Below, piece by piece: positions 12,446-25,313 of a stretch of 64,000 bases of DNA. Location of the stretch: NCBI GenBank assembly GCA_037954235.1, contig JBBMOA010000010.1, positions 17,403,529 through 17,467,528 on the forward strand. The letters are read 5' to 3'. The translations under genes were made by a program, and so were the position numbers. Source of the stretch: Aulostomus chinensis. Taxonomy: Eukaryota; Chordata; Actinopteri; Syngnathiformes; Aulostomidae. The notes under the pieces were generated by a model. The model was not told where the DNA came from, did no database searches, and was given only the letters and a program-made list of their open reading frames with translations. Within the stretch, counting starts at the first letter, position 1, and each line of letters starts with the position of its first letter.

Positions 12446-13412
12446 AAAACATAGTTTAAAACAGCATCCAAAGTTGTGGAGGGTAACATTCCACAAATTG
12501 AACAAACACATAGACAGAGCCTGAGCCTTGCTAACTTATTTTTGCCTTTAACTAAACAGTCTCATATTTAGCTCAGCTTATCCATCCGTCCCATTCTCTT
12601 GAGCTCGATATCTCAGTAAAACCTAGAGAAACTGCCTGTAAATTTAGTACAAATGTTTGGTCTTGGTAGTTAAATGTGACTGCCCAAAACACATTCTTGT
12701 CCTAATGATGTCAAACTTTTAAACAAATGTCTAATCTCATCAAAGTATAACGTGATGACACATCCAAAAGTTCAAGGGTCAACTTCAATTTGTTGTGTAA
12801 TGGCACACCAAAACACTTTTTGGGCTTTATTCATTTCCACCTCAGTGTCATCTCATGTGTATACTTTGAAAAATAATGAGTCCCATTTTACTTAAATTTT
12901 ATGAAATTCCTTTTATGTTTGCACAATTTACAGTAAATTATAAGAGTCTGGACAAATATGGACTCCTCCAACTGGTTGAGATACACAACTGCAACATGGT
13001 AATTCTAGTTTCTCCTTGGTGTGTGCAACCATTGCATTCTAACATTTTGTTTTTTGAGGTAGAACACAGCGTTTTATGTAGGTGATATTGATTCTATTGA
13101 AAATCCATTCGAGAAAAAAAAGCTTTGCAGTATCCATACAATGGTATTGACCAGTAGAACAAATATTCTGGGTTCATATGGGGATAGACAGGAATATAAG
13201 GTGTATCAAAAGACTGTGAATTAAAATGAATAATAATACTGGTTTACCATATATATAAATATATATTATTTGTTGCGGAGAGGTAGTGTTAAGCTGCAAA
13301 GTGTGTGGAAAACACGTGGTATGGGGAAACAATGTGCCTATGTTTGTTTGTACATCCTTCCCCATGTGTGTTTAAATGCTTCATGGTCTGTAATGGAAAA
13401 GAAACCAGAAGA

Positions 13413-13416
<4 letters not shown>
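12446..13416. other. Non-coding, no gene recognised
   Basis: AT-rich, with a short TA/ATAT run near 13250; nothing else. Confidence 0.45.

Positions 13417-13473
<57 letters not shown>
13417..13473. repeat. (GT)n microsatellite
   Basis: An uninterrupted GT tract of about 57 bp after gagtgc. Confidence 0.97.
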
Positions 13474-13474
<1 letters not shown>

Positions 13475-16400
13475 ACACGGGGGCACGCATATGCGAATCA
13501 TACAGGCTCACAAGAGACAAAATCGGTTGTTAGGTTGGAGCTTCCCTACAACCTAATGAGGTTGATGGAGGCTTGTTACCAACCCCCCTCTCCTCTCTAT
13601 CTTGTCGGTAGATGTGCAACAATTTTCAGCCTCATGCCTTGAATTGAGAAGGCAATGGCTAAAATCTTTACCTGTGTCTTTATGGGTGAGAATTACTGAC
13701 TATACATTTCTTACATGGTCATTTGCCATCACCTCTTTCTGATGGTATCATTATGGAGAGAAGTAACGTCTCTGTGTTAAAAATGCACTTAATGGCTTTT
13801 CAACTGACTCAGTATATATTTCATATGTCAATCAAATAAATGACTGAGTGGTCCCAGATGTACTTTCTAATAAATCCAGTCACATAATTCAGCATCAGGA
13901 ATTAAACTGCTGTTCCTTTTTCTGTTTAAAAATGTTAACTATCTTCCTCGTACCTGTGTGGATGGGATTGATAACTCATGGATGCGCACTCTCTTTGTAC
14001 GCAACAAAAGAACAACGAAATAAATTTCTTGTTAACCATTATCTCCAAATTTCTTATAATGATCACCATTTTTTCCCCATATCCCGGGGTGATTACAACC
14101 AACTGAATACATGTTTATGGACATTACAAGAAAACCCTCTGTAATAATAAATACAGGAAGATGGGGGGGGGGGGGGCATAATTGCAACAGTGGAATAATG
14201 ACACAGTAATTGCTATACTCTGAATGAGCAGGTTTATTTTCAGCACAGTGAAAGTCATGACAGCTTCCACCTACACATTCTGTAGAAAATGGTTACGCAA
14301 TCATGATGGCTTGGTCCCTCAATCTTACAGTGACCAGAAAGAGCTATTTTCTTAGAAAGGGAATTCACAAGATAGTTATTCACTTTGTGTGCACCAATGG
14401 TTTCGACCTGGCAACTGAAATGACTTTGGCAGATAGAAAACTAATTAGGGAAAAGGCTATCAGAGGACGGAATCAAACACTTCGACTGTATCGATAGTGG
14501 TTTCATTGTGAGGTTTGCTGTCTTTTTGCATGTACAGTGAGTCGGAAAATATTTAATGTTGCAGGTGGTTTAGAGGATTACAGCTAAAACAAAGGAATTC
14601 CTAATTACATGAATACTTGTGGTGAGGAAAAGGGGGAATAATTAGCCTACTCCATTCTAAAATCACGATTACTTGTACATCCATGAAATCTATTTGTTGG
14701 AAAATCCTTTTTAACACTTGTTAAACATGATACACTAACTGATAATGGTTATATTTCAAACAACAACTGAAAACAGAAAGGAGAGGAAAAGACCAACACT
14801 AATGGGGCATGTCTTGGATTGCAGAGAGAGAGAGAGAGAGAGAAAGAGGGAGGGAGTTACAATAATGGCGTGCTCCTGTTTATGTAAATGTTCTGTTTAT
14901 GTGTGATGTATGTGCATGCATTTGTGCATGTGCATCCAAATGTGTTTCAATGTGTTGGAAGTAGTTTGACAATAATATCAAAGTGGACCTGCAGTGATTC
15001 TATTCAAGTAATTGTGTGAGATTAACTGTACAGTTTATGGCAAGGTTTTAATAATAAACTGGTAAATGCACTGCCACTGCATAATGATTTGATTTGTCAA
15101 TTTATCAACCACTGAAAAGGAATTGAGATTTGACTGTTGTTAAAAAATGATTGGCATGATTGTTGCTGTTTTCAGATAAGAGCAAAATACAGCACATAAA
15201 ATTGTATTTGCTTTTGTAATAGAATTAATCTGGGATACAGAATAATAATTATTTTGACCTTTTTGACTATTTTTAATTTGGGGAAAATCAAAATGTCTGG
15301 ATAAAGGGATGCCAATTCTCCTCCAGCATAAGTGAGTGTTTGGGACCTAGTAATTTTTTTTTTACTTGTCCCAATAATGCAAAAATTACTTCATAATTTG
15401 CTGGCTGTACATGTGATACATGCTTATTTCAAAATGGAAGTCTGGTATTATAGCTTGTTCATTGTTTATTTTGGGCAAACTGTGCATATTCATTTTTGGA
15501 AAGAAATTTGTCACTTTAATTGACAAAAGAAGCAGCCAAATCAGACATGGACTTTGGTTGTTATCTGTTTTTTAACAGTTGGGGTCGGGGAGCTGGTGGG
15601 TCTGCAGGGAAAAGCCTTGTCACTGCTGAGGAAATCCAGGATGGTCAGATAATGCCTCCTGCTTTCATAGATCAGTGTAGAGGTCACCTGGGAATAAATG
15701 GATGCAGTTAGATGGGAGACTGAGGGATTGGGGGTAGAAAGTGAGGTCAGGTTTTTTTTTAAGGAATATATCCACGACAGGTCAACTGTTCACAATACAG
15801 AGGTCACCTGGTGGGCTTTAGCACTATTTAACCTATTTAATGACAAATGCTGGGTACAGCTGCTCCTTGATATAAAAAAGCTTGACATGAATATGGGAAA
15901 GAAAACCATATCGCTCTCTGTGTGCTTGGTATGTTGTAATATGTTGTTATATGCGCGAAAAAATGTCATTCTCAAAATTGCAGGGTTTCTTTCATTCTGA
16001 GTTTGAAAGTAATTTCCTCTGTAACTACCATTGTCAGGCTTGATATGTTGTTTTTGTGTGCTGTTGTTTACTGCTGTGTGCATTGTTTTCAAACTTTGTC
16101 TTAAAATGCTTTCATATGTAAAATTTTGCAACAAAAGTCTCACACAGAGGGATTTTTTTTCAGAAAATGATGCATTATTCATCAGTCAGGTACGTTGACA
16201 GCATGTAACATCCCAAATGTCCCCATCCCATCATAAAGGTCCCCACTTTCCTATGTTGTAACTCCACTAATGCACAAAGCACAATGCTAATAAGCAACAA
16301 TAAATGTTGATAACAGGGATAATATGTCAGATTATCAACTGTGAATACAATTGTCAAAACCTCCTGAGTGAACCAACAGAGTAAAGTTGAATGCTAAGAC

Positions 16401-19039
16401 TCTGTTAGGTTCTCTCCTTATCGCTGGGTTAGGACAAGTGTATTTCTAGATTTGTACTGATATTTTTGTGACAGCCAAAAAGCAGAATTTACATTACTTT
16501 GTTTTATGTACTTGTATTACAAAGTCATTCGTTTTTATTGTCTACCCACAGCACTTAAAACAACTGAGTCAACCAAAGATATTACAGTTATCCCAAGCAG
16601 CTCATTTTGCTATGAATATTTATAAGTCTTATTTATGACCACAAAACAACTTTTTTTGCAAATTAGTCATTGTAAATATTCTCTTTTTTTTAATTTATTA
16701 TAGCTCTGCCTTTTGCGACATGCAGTAAACTCTGCCCCATCAAGTCAGACCAACAAAAGTCTGCAGCTGCCAGCTTGCTCCACCTGACAATATAGGAGAC
16801 ACATCTCAGCTCTGTTATTATTGGTCTATCAATTTATCTGGCCCTGAAGGGTCAAAACATAATGTATTTCTCAAAATACGACATTTCACGAATAGAAACA
16901 ACAATTCAGTTAAGGGCGAGGGGAAAAAGGGACAACGCTTCTTTGGGATTGAACTCAAGATAATCGATGGATATGTTATGGTGGGTTTGGTGACTGATTG
17001 GCTCTGACAGAGGCACACTTGAAACTCTACGCTGCTGTGAACAGTTGTGTCCCTGCCAGACTACTGATGATGCTCTGGGTATGTATTTAAAATGAGTAGG
17101 AGGGCCCACTACAAGGACACTGCCGATTCTTTCCAGTGTATTATTCATGAAGTTAATTTCTTCAGGGTTGTTTTTTTGTTGGTTTGATCCCTGTGATTCT
17201 GTCCAATATGAAATGACGGAATAGTGGTCGGTTACAGATGGTGTATGAGTGGCATGTTTTGACCTGTTAAAGTATGTAAAGTGCATGTGTGTATTAAGGC
17301 ACCAGCACAGAGCAGCGAAACAAATGTTTAAGTGATTAAAAACATAATTGATACTGTCTGGAAACCCTGCTACATTATACAATTAAGAGGACCAGCGAGA
17401 ACACTGATGACCATAAAGTTGGAGTTAAAGTACATCACATACACATGAACGTGTGTAGGTGTGGTTGTTACAAGTAAGTCAGTAGTGGTAGAACCAAAGT
17501 AGGTAGGGTAAAACAAATATATAAATGATTTTGGGGTTGTAGCTGCAAACTTTCCATGCCGAAAACACACCTCTGTGTGGTTAAGGAAGGGAGAATACAC
17601 ACTTAGAATAAATGTATTATGAGGAAACACTAACTATAGAGTGACTTGGTAGAAAGTGACATTGTTCCAAATGAAAATATGGCATGACAGCTGTGGTTGA
17701 GCTGCTCCCTCTCGTCTTGTCAGTATCTTGCAGCCGTTAAAAGAACACAAGCGGATGCACCGTCTGTGGCTATCTATTTGGAGTTTGTGACTGGTGTACA
17801 AACAGTTTGGACATTACATGTCCCACCTGGGGAATTATGTGTTAATTGGGTTCCAGCTGTGATGACTTGAGTTAATGAAATTGACTGCTTGTGCTGCTTA
17901 ATGAGCACATGGTGAACCTGGTGATAAATATAGGATCTGAGTGTTGCATTTTTAAAGTTCAACAATGCTAAATTAGGTAAGAAAACAGAAGAACAGTGTT
18001 TATAGCTTAGGAACATGGGTGTTATAGGTTTTCTTGCTTGGCAATGTTTCAGTTTTACAGTCAGCCACACAGTTCTATAACCAAACTGTCCAGGGTCATG
18101 GACTGTGAGGCATTTTGAATCAATCTCTGGGATCATTGAGTTCGCTGGTTTGACAAAACCAAACAGTCGCTATCAGTGAAGCCGTACACATCACATGTAT
18201 GAACAAAGAGCTGTTTTGAGTTTTTTGGAGGACTATGCAATCTTTCCATTATGATAAATCCTGAAAAGGATGCTAGATTTGGTGTGTTTGTTTTCTTGGC
18301 ACAACCAACACAGTTGTAAATATAGAGTGCTCATTACATTAAATTCCATGCCTTGTTTAGATGCAGTGGTTAGCCACTTGGTTAAGAAAGATGTCTGTTC
18401 AGTGGGGGAAATGACGAAGCAGCTCCCACCTCATTATTCCAACTTAATCAAGGCTCTTAATGAACCCCTTTTGCTACAGTATGGCTGCTCAGACTATGGA
18501 TGTACTAAAGTGTGTGAATATGGGCATTGCTCTCAGTTAGACCCACTCTCCCATTAATAAATACACAAAAAATGCGAAAGACCAGTGTGACTAAAGTGGT
18601 TATCAACCCAGGGCTTCCCAATCAAGTGATGAGCACAATGACATAGAGATGTATAGATGGCGGTGTTACGAAATGGAAATTTATGCAATTAATGGAAATT
18701 AGGTGCCATACACTGAGGTCTGAGAAATGTCTGTGCTTTTATGTTTTTAGCTCTTACCTCAAAGATAAGCTACATTTGAATTTCAAAAGGATCTGAAGTA
18801 TATTTGAGGTGAGATGTGAACACAAGGTTTCAGGAATAAAACTCAGTGTTGATTGTTTGTTGTTCAGACTTCACCTTCTTTTTTTTGTGATAGAGATTGT
18901 GTCTCCATCGCTCTCTTTCATATTTTCCAACTGTCTAAGTGTACTGGCAGCACTGAGCTTCACAACCACACAGCACACAAAAGAAGTCTAACAACTCAAG
19001 CCAAAATAATTAAAACCCACACTCCCTGTATTACACATC
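13474..19039. other. Non-coding stretch, no gene recognised
   Basis: It contains a 14-base G homopolymer (14163-14176) and a (GA)n tract (14823-14844). Minus frames of 120-158 codons near 16906-17382 and 17774-18136 have unbiased third positions and no family features, so I treat them as chance. Confidence 0.45.
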
Positions 19040-19151
19040 AAATACCTGATGCAACCATTGCAAAAATTTGCACATAATTTCAGCCATAACAGACCATATA
19101 TATATATATATGGTCTGTTATGGCTGATTGCAATGGTTGCATCAGGTATTT
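19040..19151. repeat. Large imperfect palindrome with a perfect 46-bp core
   Basis: 19081-19126 is a perfect inverted repeat: cagccataacagaccatatatat followed by its exact reverse complement. The arms extend outward, aaatacctgatgcaaccatt... at 19040-19063 pairing with attgcaatggttgcatcagg... at 19127-19151. The left arm keeps an extra 17 bases (19064-19080) that are missing from the right arm. It would fold as a nearly spacer-free hairpin. I see no gene, so its origin (template-switch mutation, foldback element or hairpin RNA) is open. Confidence 0.93.
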
Positions 19152-19889
19152 ATATATATATTTGGGCATTGTGTTCACACTTTGTAGGATAGGAAGAATA
19201 TTCAAGCATCTTCGCTTGTCTGTTATTGTGTCTACTATGAGGGTCCCCCATCAATTCCTGGTCATTTTAAGTATCTAGTTTACGGGTGATCATTCCACCG
19301 GTTTACTGACCACTTTTATCATTTGCATTCCATGTGACATGCAGCAGCATCTGAGCTCACAGGATAAAAGCCTGGAGAATTTCAACAGCACTGACAGTGG
19401 TTGGGTCACTGGTGCCCCCAATAGACACGACAAAATCAAAGAAACGCATTTATGACTCGTAAAAGCTAGAAATCCTCAAAACAAATTTTAAAGCTTTTTT
19501 CAAAAATGCACTTATTGAATCTTTTAATTCCTCTATTGTTTGCACATTTGTTTGACAAAGATCAGTCCAAAATAATGACGTTCGGTAATTTTTTAAATTC
19601 CTTCTTATTCCAGTTGATTAATGATTCTAATTAAGGACGCACAGGTATATCAGCCATGAGTCATCACTGGCTGACGTTTGCTCTGTATAATACTATCAAC
19701 ATATCAGCATGGCATCACAGGCTGCGTTGGCTAATGTGATGTGTTGATGTGAAAAGACTTTTAAGATGTTAAGCTATCCCAGCAGGCACAACAGTGCACA
19801 CTGAATTTTGGTCATATGACAACATAACATACATTCAACCAAATATTTTTATGATGATTTTTTTTTTTTATTAACCTGCAAGAGATTCA

Positions 19890-20060
19890 AAAAAAAAAAA
19901 ACATTTGTCAGGCATAGCGCAAATTCATTTGTTACTTAAATGCTGAGGGCGCTTGGCGCAAAGATGTCATTGTCGCTGCCTTGAAACTAGCAATGGTGCC
20001 TACGCTTGATGGAGCGCGAGCTTGCGCCATGCTTACGGTAGGACCCCCTGTCAGTATTAT
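19890..20060. repeat. GCGC-rich interspersed repeat fragment
   Basis: The segment ggcgcttggcgcaaagatgtc ... gagcgcgagcttgcgccatg is CpG-rich against an AT-rich background and recalls GCGC-rich fish repeats. Family not identified. Confidence 0.3.
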
Positions 20061-20812
20061 TTTTAACTATGGTAAAAAAAAAAACAACAACTATCAGCCC
20101 AGAATTCCACAATCAGTGCGCCTGTAATTCTGTTCTATTTCCTAAGCAGGTAGAAACAACAAATAGAAATGCACGGATTGCATTTTTCCTGGCCATTCTG
20201 ATTTCCCATGTTTTTGTTAGTGGGACCTGCTCTTCCAGAGTATTGCTAATTATGATTTTGTATCCAAGAACTATACTTGAAAGAATATATATATTAAAAA
20301 AAACATAAAAATCAACCTTTCTTCAATGAAAAATTTTCTTTTGATATCTACAAAAAATATGACTATTACAGTTTCCTCCAAATTGCACTAGGTTACTGGA
20401 TCTATTCTTACTTAAACAATTCTCTTCACGACACCAATAACTCGCTCAAATGCTGCTATTTGGTCCTTGTCTCTTGATTTATGTGTTTCTATCACGTGAA
20501 TATAGAGAATGTTTTTAATATATTGTGTCCTCTCATGTCTGTTTTTGTGATCGGTAGCCTGCACATGGTGCTCCTGTCTGGTTTAATCTGCTCCGTGCAG
20601 ATTGACGTGGTGTCATCAAAAACAGACAAGCTGCAATTCGCGGCAAGCTGCGCGCCGTGGCAAGTGAATGCTGAGGAATCAGGAAACAAGTGACACTGAC
20701 TGGCAAATTACCGGTCAGAACGGGCATGCTGAAAACTGTCCAATTCTGGTCCCTGGCCAGCAAGTCAGTGCATCCGTAAGATTTTACTTCTATTTAAAAT
20801 TGCAATATATAT

Positions 20813-20890
20813 ATATGAACCAGTTGCTTCGATGGTAGAACTATGTGTGATACTCACACACTCAAAACCAGGTTTGATTCTCTAGTAATT
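20813..20890 (+). mobile_element. tRNA-like SINE head, degenerate
   Basis: A box-A-like stretch (ttgcttcgatggtagaac) is followed about 35 nt later by a box-B-like ggtttgattct, the spacing of a tRNA promoter. No intact acceptor stem is present, so this is a decayed tRNA-derived repeat rather than a tRNA gene. Confidence 0.35.
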
Positions 20891-22051
20891 GCGTGCAGCA
20901 GTTTACTTCACTTCACTGCACTGGCATATAATAAGACAATTCCTCACCTGGTCTTATAAAGGCTCAAGTTTGTTATCTCTGGCTTTGTGCCAGGTTTGGT
21001 TTCCTACCTTATTAAGGTATTCCATAGAGTATATTATACAAACTAGCAGGGACTTTTCTCTCTAAACACTGTATTTGTATGATGTGCCCTGACCTTCTAA
21101 ATGACTGAATCATCCAATATTAGCTCAACTTAAACAGTTTTTGTTGTGATCCTTGACATTTCTGTTTTTTAATTGCTGGTTCTGTGCCATGAACACGGAC
21201 AAAGTGACACTAGACTCGGCAGTGGTCCAGTTGGGCCAACATCCCTATTTAATAATTCATTTTTTCACTTATAATCTCACTCATTGATCACAATAGAAAC
21301 TGCTGAGTCCAAGTGTGATAGAAGCCATTTGGAAGTTTTCCCCAAGCTTATCACTGTGATTAGTGATGCACTCGCTTGATGTCATTTTCATTAGCATAGC
21401 TACTGACTACCTCATTAAAATTGTCCTCACCCACAGAAGGGCCAAGATTGTCCACTTTTAAATAGTACTTTTTCAAGTATTTTCTGGATAACTCAAGAAC
21501 TCATGGATTCCATGCACTCTTTGTCCCATTCGTATTTATTTTTCTTCATTTCAAATTCATTGTTGAAAGGCTAATTCATTTTGTTCCATGCAATGCTGGG
21601 TTATTTTGATAATTTATTTCTGAAAAGCTTCTCGAAAAAAGGGCTTATAAATAAAATAATGCACTATGTACTACAAGAACACTTTTGTGCATCTTTCTGG
21701 TAGTAAGAATGTGATTAATATTTCATTCACCATTCTGCAGAGTTTGTTACAAACACAGAATAAGCAGTACAGGTTGGATGAGAACAATGCGCCATTTTAT
21801 AAGCACAATAAATAATCCAGTGCAGCTCATGGGTGGCTGCCTTGCTTCAAATGTCAAAAAATTTAAATATTGAAGTCATATGGTATCCATGTCTAAAGAG
21901 GGAAAACCTGAGACTCAATTTCCCATAATCATCCACATTAACACTTTTGTCAAATTGCTTCCTGTGACCTCAGCTACCGCAACTGTATCCAATGACCCTT
22001 AACATCAAATGATCAATAAAGCTGCTTTGCTCTTTGTTCCGTTTCATAAAG
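20891..22051. other. Non-coding, no gene recognised
   Basis: AT-rich sequence; nothing supported. Confidence 0.45.
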
Positions 22052-22140
22052 GCTTCACCCTGTAAGAGCTGAAACAATTGGGTTTAGTCATGTGACCAAC
22101 ATATATACCCATTAGTGACAGCTCTTAGAGGGTGAAGGCT
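22052..22140. repeat. Inverted repeat (stem about 22 bp, loop about 43 bp)
   Basis: ggcttcaccctgtaagagct at 22052 pairs with agctcttagagggtgaaggc ending near 22139, with one or two mismatches. It may be the two ends of a very short foldback element. Confidence 0.7.
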
Positions 22141-22382
22141 CAATGGCTTCTTCCACACTAGTGACCATCACCAAAGCTCTGGTTGTGTACATCATCTCAT
22201 CTCCTGCACTGACTTCTTCTCTGCATGGCAGCAACACAAGAGCCTGCCTTGCTAACTAGTGTACTAAACAAGTAGCACCAGCAGCTGTAGCAGAAATCCA
22301 CTGCTAACTGGTGAGTTATAGGTAATAGGGAGGCCAAAAGTAAGCATCCAGCTTGCCCTGGACAAGCATGGCCAAGTTTGTC

Positions 22383-22402
22383 CGTCTGTCTGTCTGTCTG
22401 TC
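22383..22402. repeat. (GTCT)n microsatellite
   Basis: Five GTCT units. Confidence 0.85.
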
Positions 22403-23015
22403 AGAACTATACACTCTTTCTAACCAGCTAAAAGATGGTTTTACCAGCAAAAAGATCAAATATGCTGTGTAATCATCCAAGGAATAAGACTTCTATCTTA
22501 TGTAAAATCAACATACAGCTGAACTTTATTGTTTTGATCTTTTTTTATATGTATTTATGTTTTACACAATTCAGAGTCTTTGTCTGCAAACCAACGAGCT
22601 TCACTCCTGATCTGGTTCTATTAGCCCACACAGATCAAGCAAAAAATCCTTACACATAACTACACACTTCTCCAATTTTTATTTGTGTCTCACAATGTGC
22701 GTTCATGGCCATATGTTGCATAAAACATACAAGACAGTAGATATTAATTTCATTATTTGTTTATCTGTACTACTTTATTGTACTGCTTTTGTATCATTGC
22801 ACTTTTATCCAGGAGTTAACAGCAGTCTTCAAAAGTGACGATACGTCATCAATCTGTGTTCAGTTTTTGTGCGTATGTGGTTGCTAAGCGATACTTTTGT
22901 TGACATTTATGTATGTGGTTCAATGAGCTCCTAATGCTTCCTGAAAAGGACCTCTAAAAACAGATGCAATAAAGTTGCCAAATAGAAGACCAACTCCTGC
23001 CTGTTCAAGGGTGCA

Positions 23016-23206
23016 ACATATAATTAGAGGTCGACCGATATGGGTTTTTCTAAAGCTGATGGCGATACCGATATTTTGAAGTCAGAGTCAGCCGATGGCC
23101 GATATGAGCTGCCAATTTTTTGGGCCGATTTTTAGGGCCGATATGCTATCCTATTGTCCTTAATTGGCATGCTAAAATATCATACTAATAAGAGGACGCA
23201 CAACAC

Positions 23207-23255
<49 letters not shown>

Positions 23256-23261
23256 TGAGTG

Positions 23262-23292
<31 letters not shown>

Positions 23293-24110
23293 CCCTTGCT
23301 GCCTCGCTGTTACACAGTGACATTACTCGGAAAGACGAAACGAAATAAAAACCAAAGTAAAGCGTTTTCATGCTTTCTTTTTAATCAAACAAATTAACGC
23401 GTTAAAGTCAAGTTTTGGTCGAGAAAATAAGGGAAATTTTCTGATGCCGACGGGGGGGACGCGCGGCGCACGGCCCGCTACTTCTTATAATGCGCGTTGT
23501 TTGGGGGGGGGGGGGGGGGGGGGCTTTATTCATTATAATGAGGGGGCGGGCAGCGACCGAGGCAATGTTTCTGTTCATTACACGGACCGCGGACTTGATA
23601 CTCCTCCCTGGCTACTGCTGGTGGTAATTCTCGCGAGGCTAGTGACGGAATTCAGTTTGGAGAGGCACTAGAATGTATTTATTTTTAATAATACGGGAGA
23701 TTTACGGGAAAATACTAATACGGGAGGAGGGCGGGAAAGAGGGGTGAAATACGGTAGTTTCCCGGCCAAAACGGGAGACTTGACAGCTATGAGCTAGCAA
23801 CGTTTCATTTTGAGCAGAAAATGCTATTTGTTTTTACTTTCGCTAAATGAAGCAACAGATTACAACTTATAATGAGAGCAAATATATGACTTTAGTACAT
23901 TGGAATATAAGAACTGAAGCCTTACCTGTTGGCCCTCTGGTTCTGAATGAACAGCGCTGCGCCGGGTCGTAAATAGCTGCCCGCAGATGTGCCTGACTGA
24001 AAATCGGCGCGACCAAATGAAATAATCGGCTGATGCCGATTTACTAAAAAATAGCAAACATCGGCCGATTTAATCGGCCGGCCGATCGATCGGTCGACCA
24101 TTACATATAA
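23016..24110. mobile_element. hAT-type nonautonomous element with 8-bp target-site duplication
   Basis: The element (23024-24102, 1079 bp) starts ttagaggtcgaccgat and ends atcggtcgaccatt, giving a terminal inverted repeat with core GGTCGACCGAT. It is flanked on both sides by the exact 8-mer acatataa (23016-23023 and 24103-24110). Eight-bp duplications and GGTCGACC-type ends fit the hAT superfamily. Subterminal regions carry repeated gccgat/atcggc words. The interior has (GT)n (23209-23253), (GA)n (23266-23292), a 21-base G run (23503-23523) and a CpG-rich stretch with acgggagacttgacagctat, probably part of an older repeat. No transposase frame. Confidence 0.85.
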
Positions 24111-25195
24111 ATGCCTGTGCGTGTCCACCTACAGTAGCAGAACAAATATTCTTTCTAGCACATTCATACATACACACTTACACATCTTCACACACAACAC
24201 CCACACTCCTCATTAATCGTTGAGTAAAGTATTTAGTTAGCTCATTTGTGCATTTGAAAACACATTTGCTGGTGTATAATTTTGCACAAGGGTGAACATG
24301 AAAAGCTCCTCTTTACAGAACTCATAAAACCTTCAAATGTTGTTCAGTTATTTTGTAGTTATTAATTTCAGTTCTAAATAGGGACTGGTGCAAGACTGAT
24401 AATGAGATAACCTAATGATGTGCTACCATTTTCCCTGTGTTGACTCCGAGGAATTTTTTTTTATGAGTTACATTAATTATCTGCTATAATTTTTTGATAA
24501 TTTCCAATTGCCCAAACAGATAAATAATCTTTTACACCTGCAGAGCTTATTCATACACCTGTGCTCAATTCCTGGCTTTTCCTGATGTCCTCATAAAACA
24601 GAACTGGCAGGGCTAGTGGGTAGGAGGCCAGTTATGGATTATACCTCTGTCAGAGGAACAGCTGCTCCCTCCAGTTGTTTGCTGCCTTTGCATTTATGCG
24701 TTGAGGGTGGGGGAGTTCATGAGCACACCTACCTTTTCCAAATACTCACAAACAATATTAGTGAAATTGTTATTGTGGCGCTATGTTTGTATTCTGCTAG
24801 CATCCACTCCAGACATCTGTTTTTGGTGACTGAACCTTTCATACAAACACAATTTCCTAAATTCTAATTTTTATTGGAAATTTGTCTGTGACATTGCTTT
24901 TGAGTTTGCTGTGTGAATGAATGGATGAAGTATTGATTCATGAATTGAACCGGAGTCGTATTTTTTTTTGTCAGCACCAGGTACGGAAGATATGTATTTT
25001 TTAAAGGCAGCAGTGGGAGAGCAGGTTATTGTTTTTAAGGGAACACCAGCTATCAGGCCAGCAGTCTCAGCCTCACATACTGTAAGTAGGAAGTGGAACG
25101 GGCAAATAGATAAGATTAGACAGCACAGGGCAGCTGCAGGGTACACACATAGACTGGTGCCCCAGAGCAGAGCAATGCTTACACATCCTAACAGG

Positions 25196-25197
<2 letters not shown>
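24111..25197. other. Non-coding, no gene recognised
   Basis: No supported gene. The stretch runs from the hAT element to the CT microsatellite. Confidence 0.45.
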
Positions 25198-25261
<64 letters not shown>

Positions 25262-25272
25262 TTCTCTCTCTG

Positions 25273-25313
<41 letters not shown>
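25198..25313. repeat. (CT)n microsatellite, long and interrupted
   Basis: A CT tract of about 116 bp with GTCT interruptions around 25255-25290. Confidence 0.95.

Noticed and set aside
13270..13642. Several long frames on both strands made of Cys-Val or His-Thr repeats
   Set aside because: They are translations of the GT/CA microsatellite; the same applies to the frames at 7046-7328, 29151-29468, 38066-38577 and 42577-42846.
16906..17382. 158-codon minus-strand frame
   Set aside because: Composition is that of AT-rich noncoding DNA, there is no recognisable domain and no splice context.
20813..20890. Functional tRNA gene
   Set aside because: Box A/B-like words are present, but no acceptor stem or proper anticodon arm forms; kept only as a SINE-like remnant.
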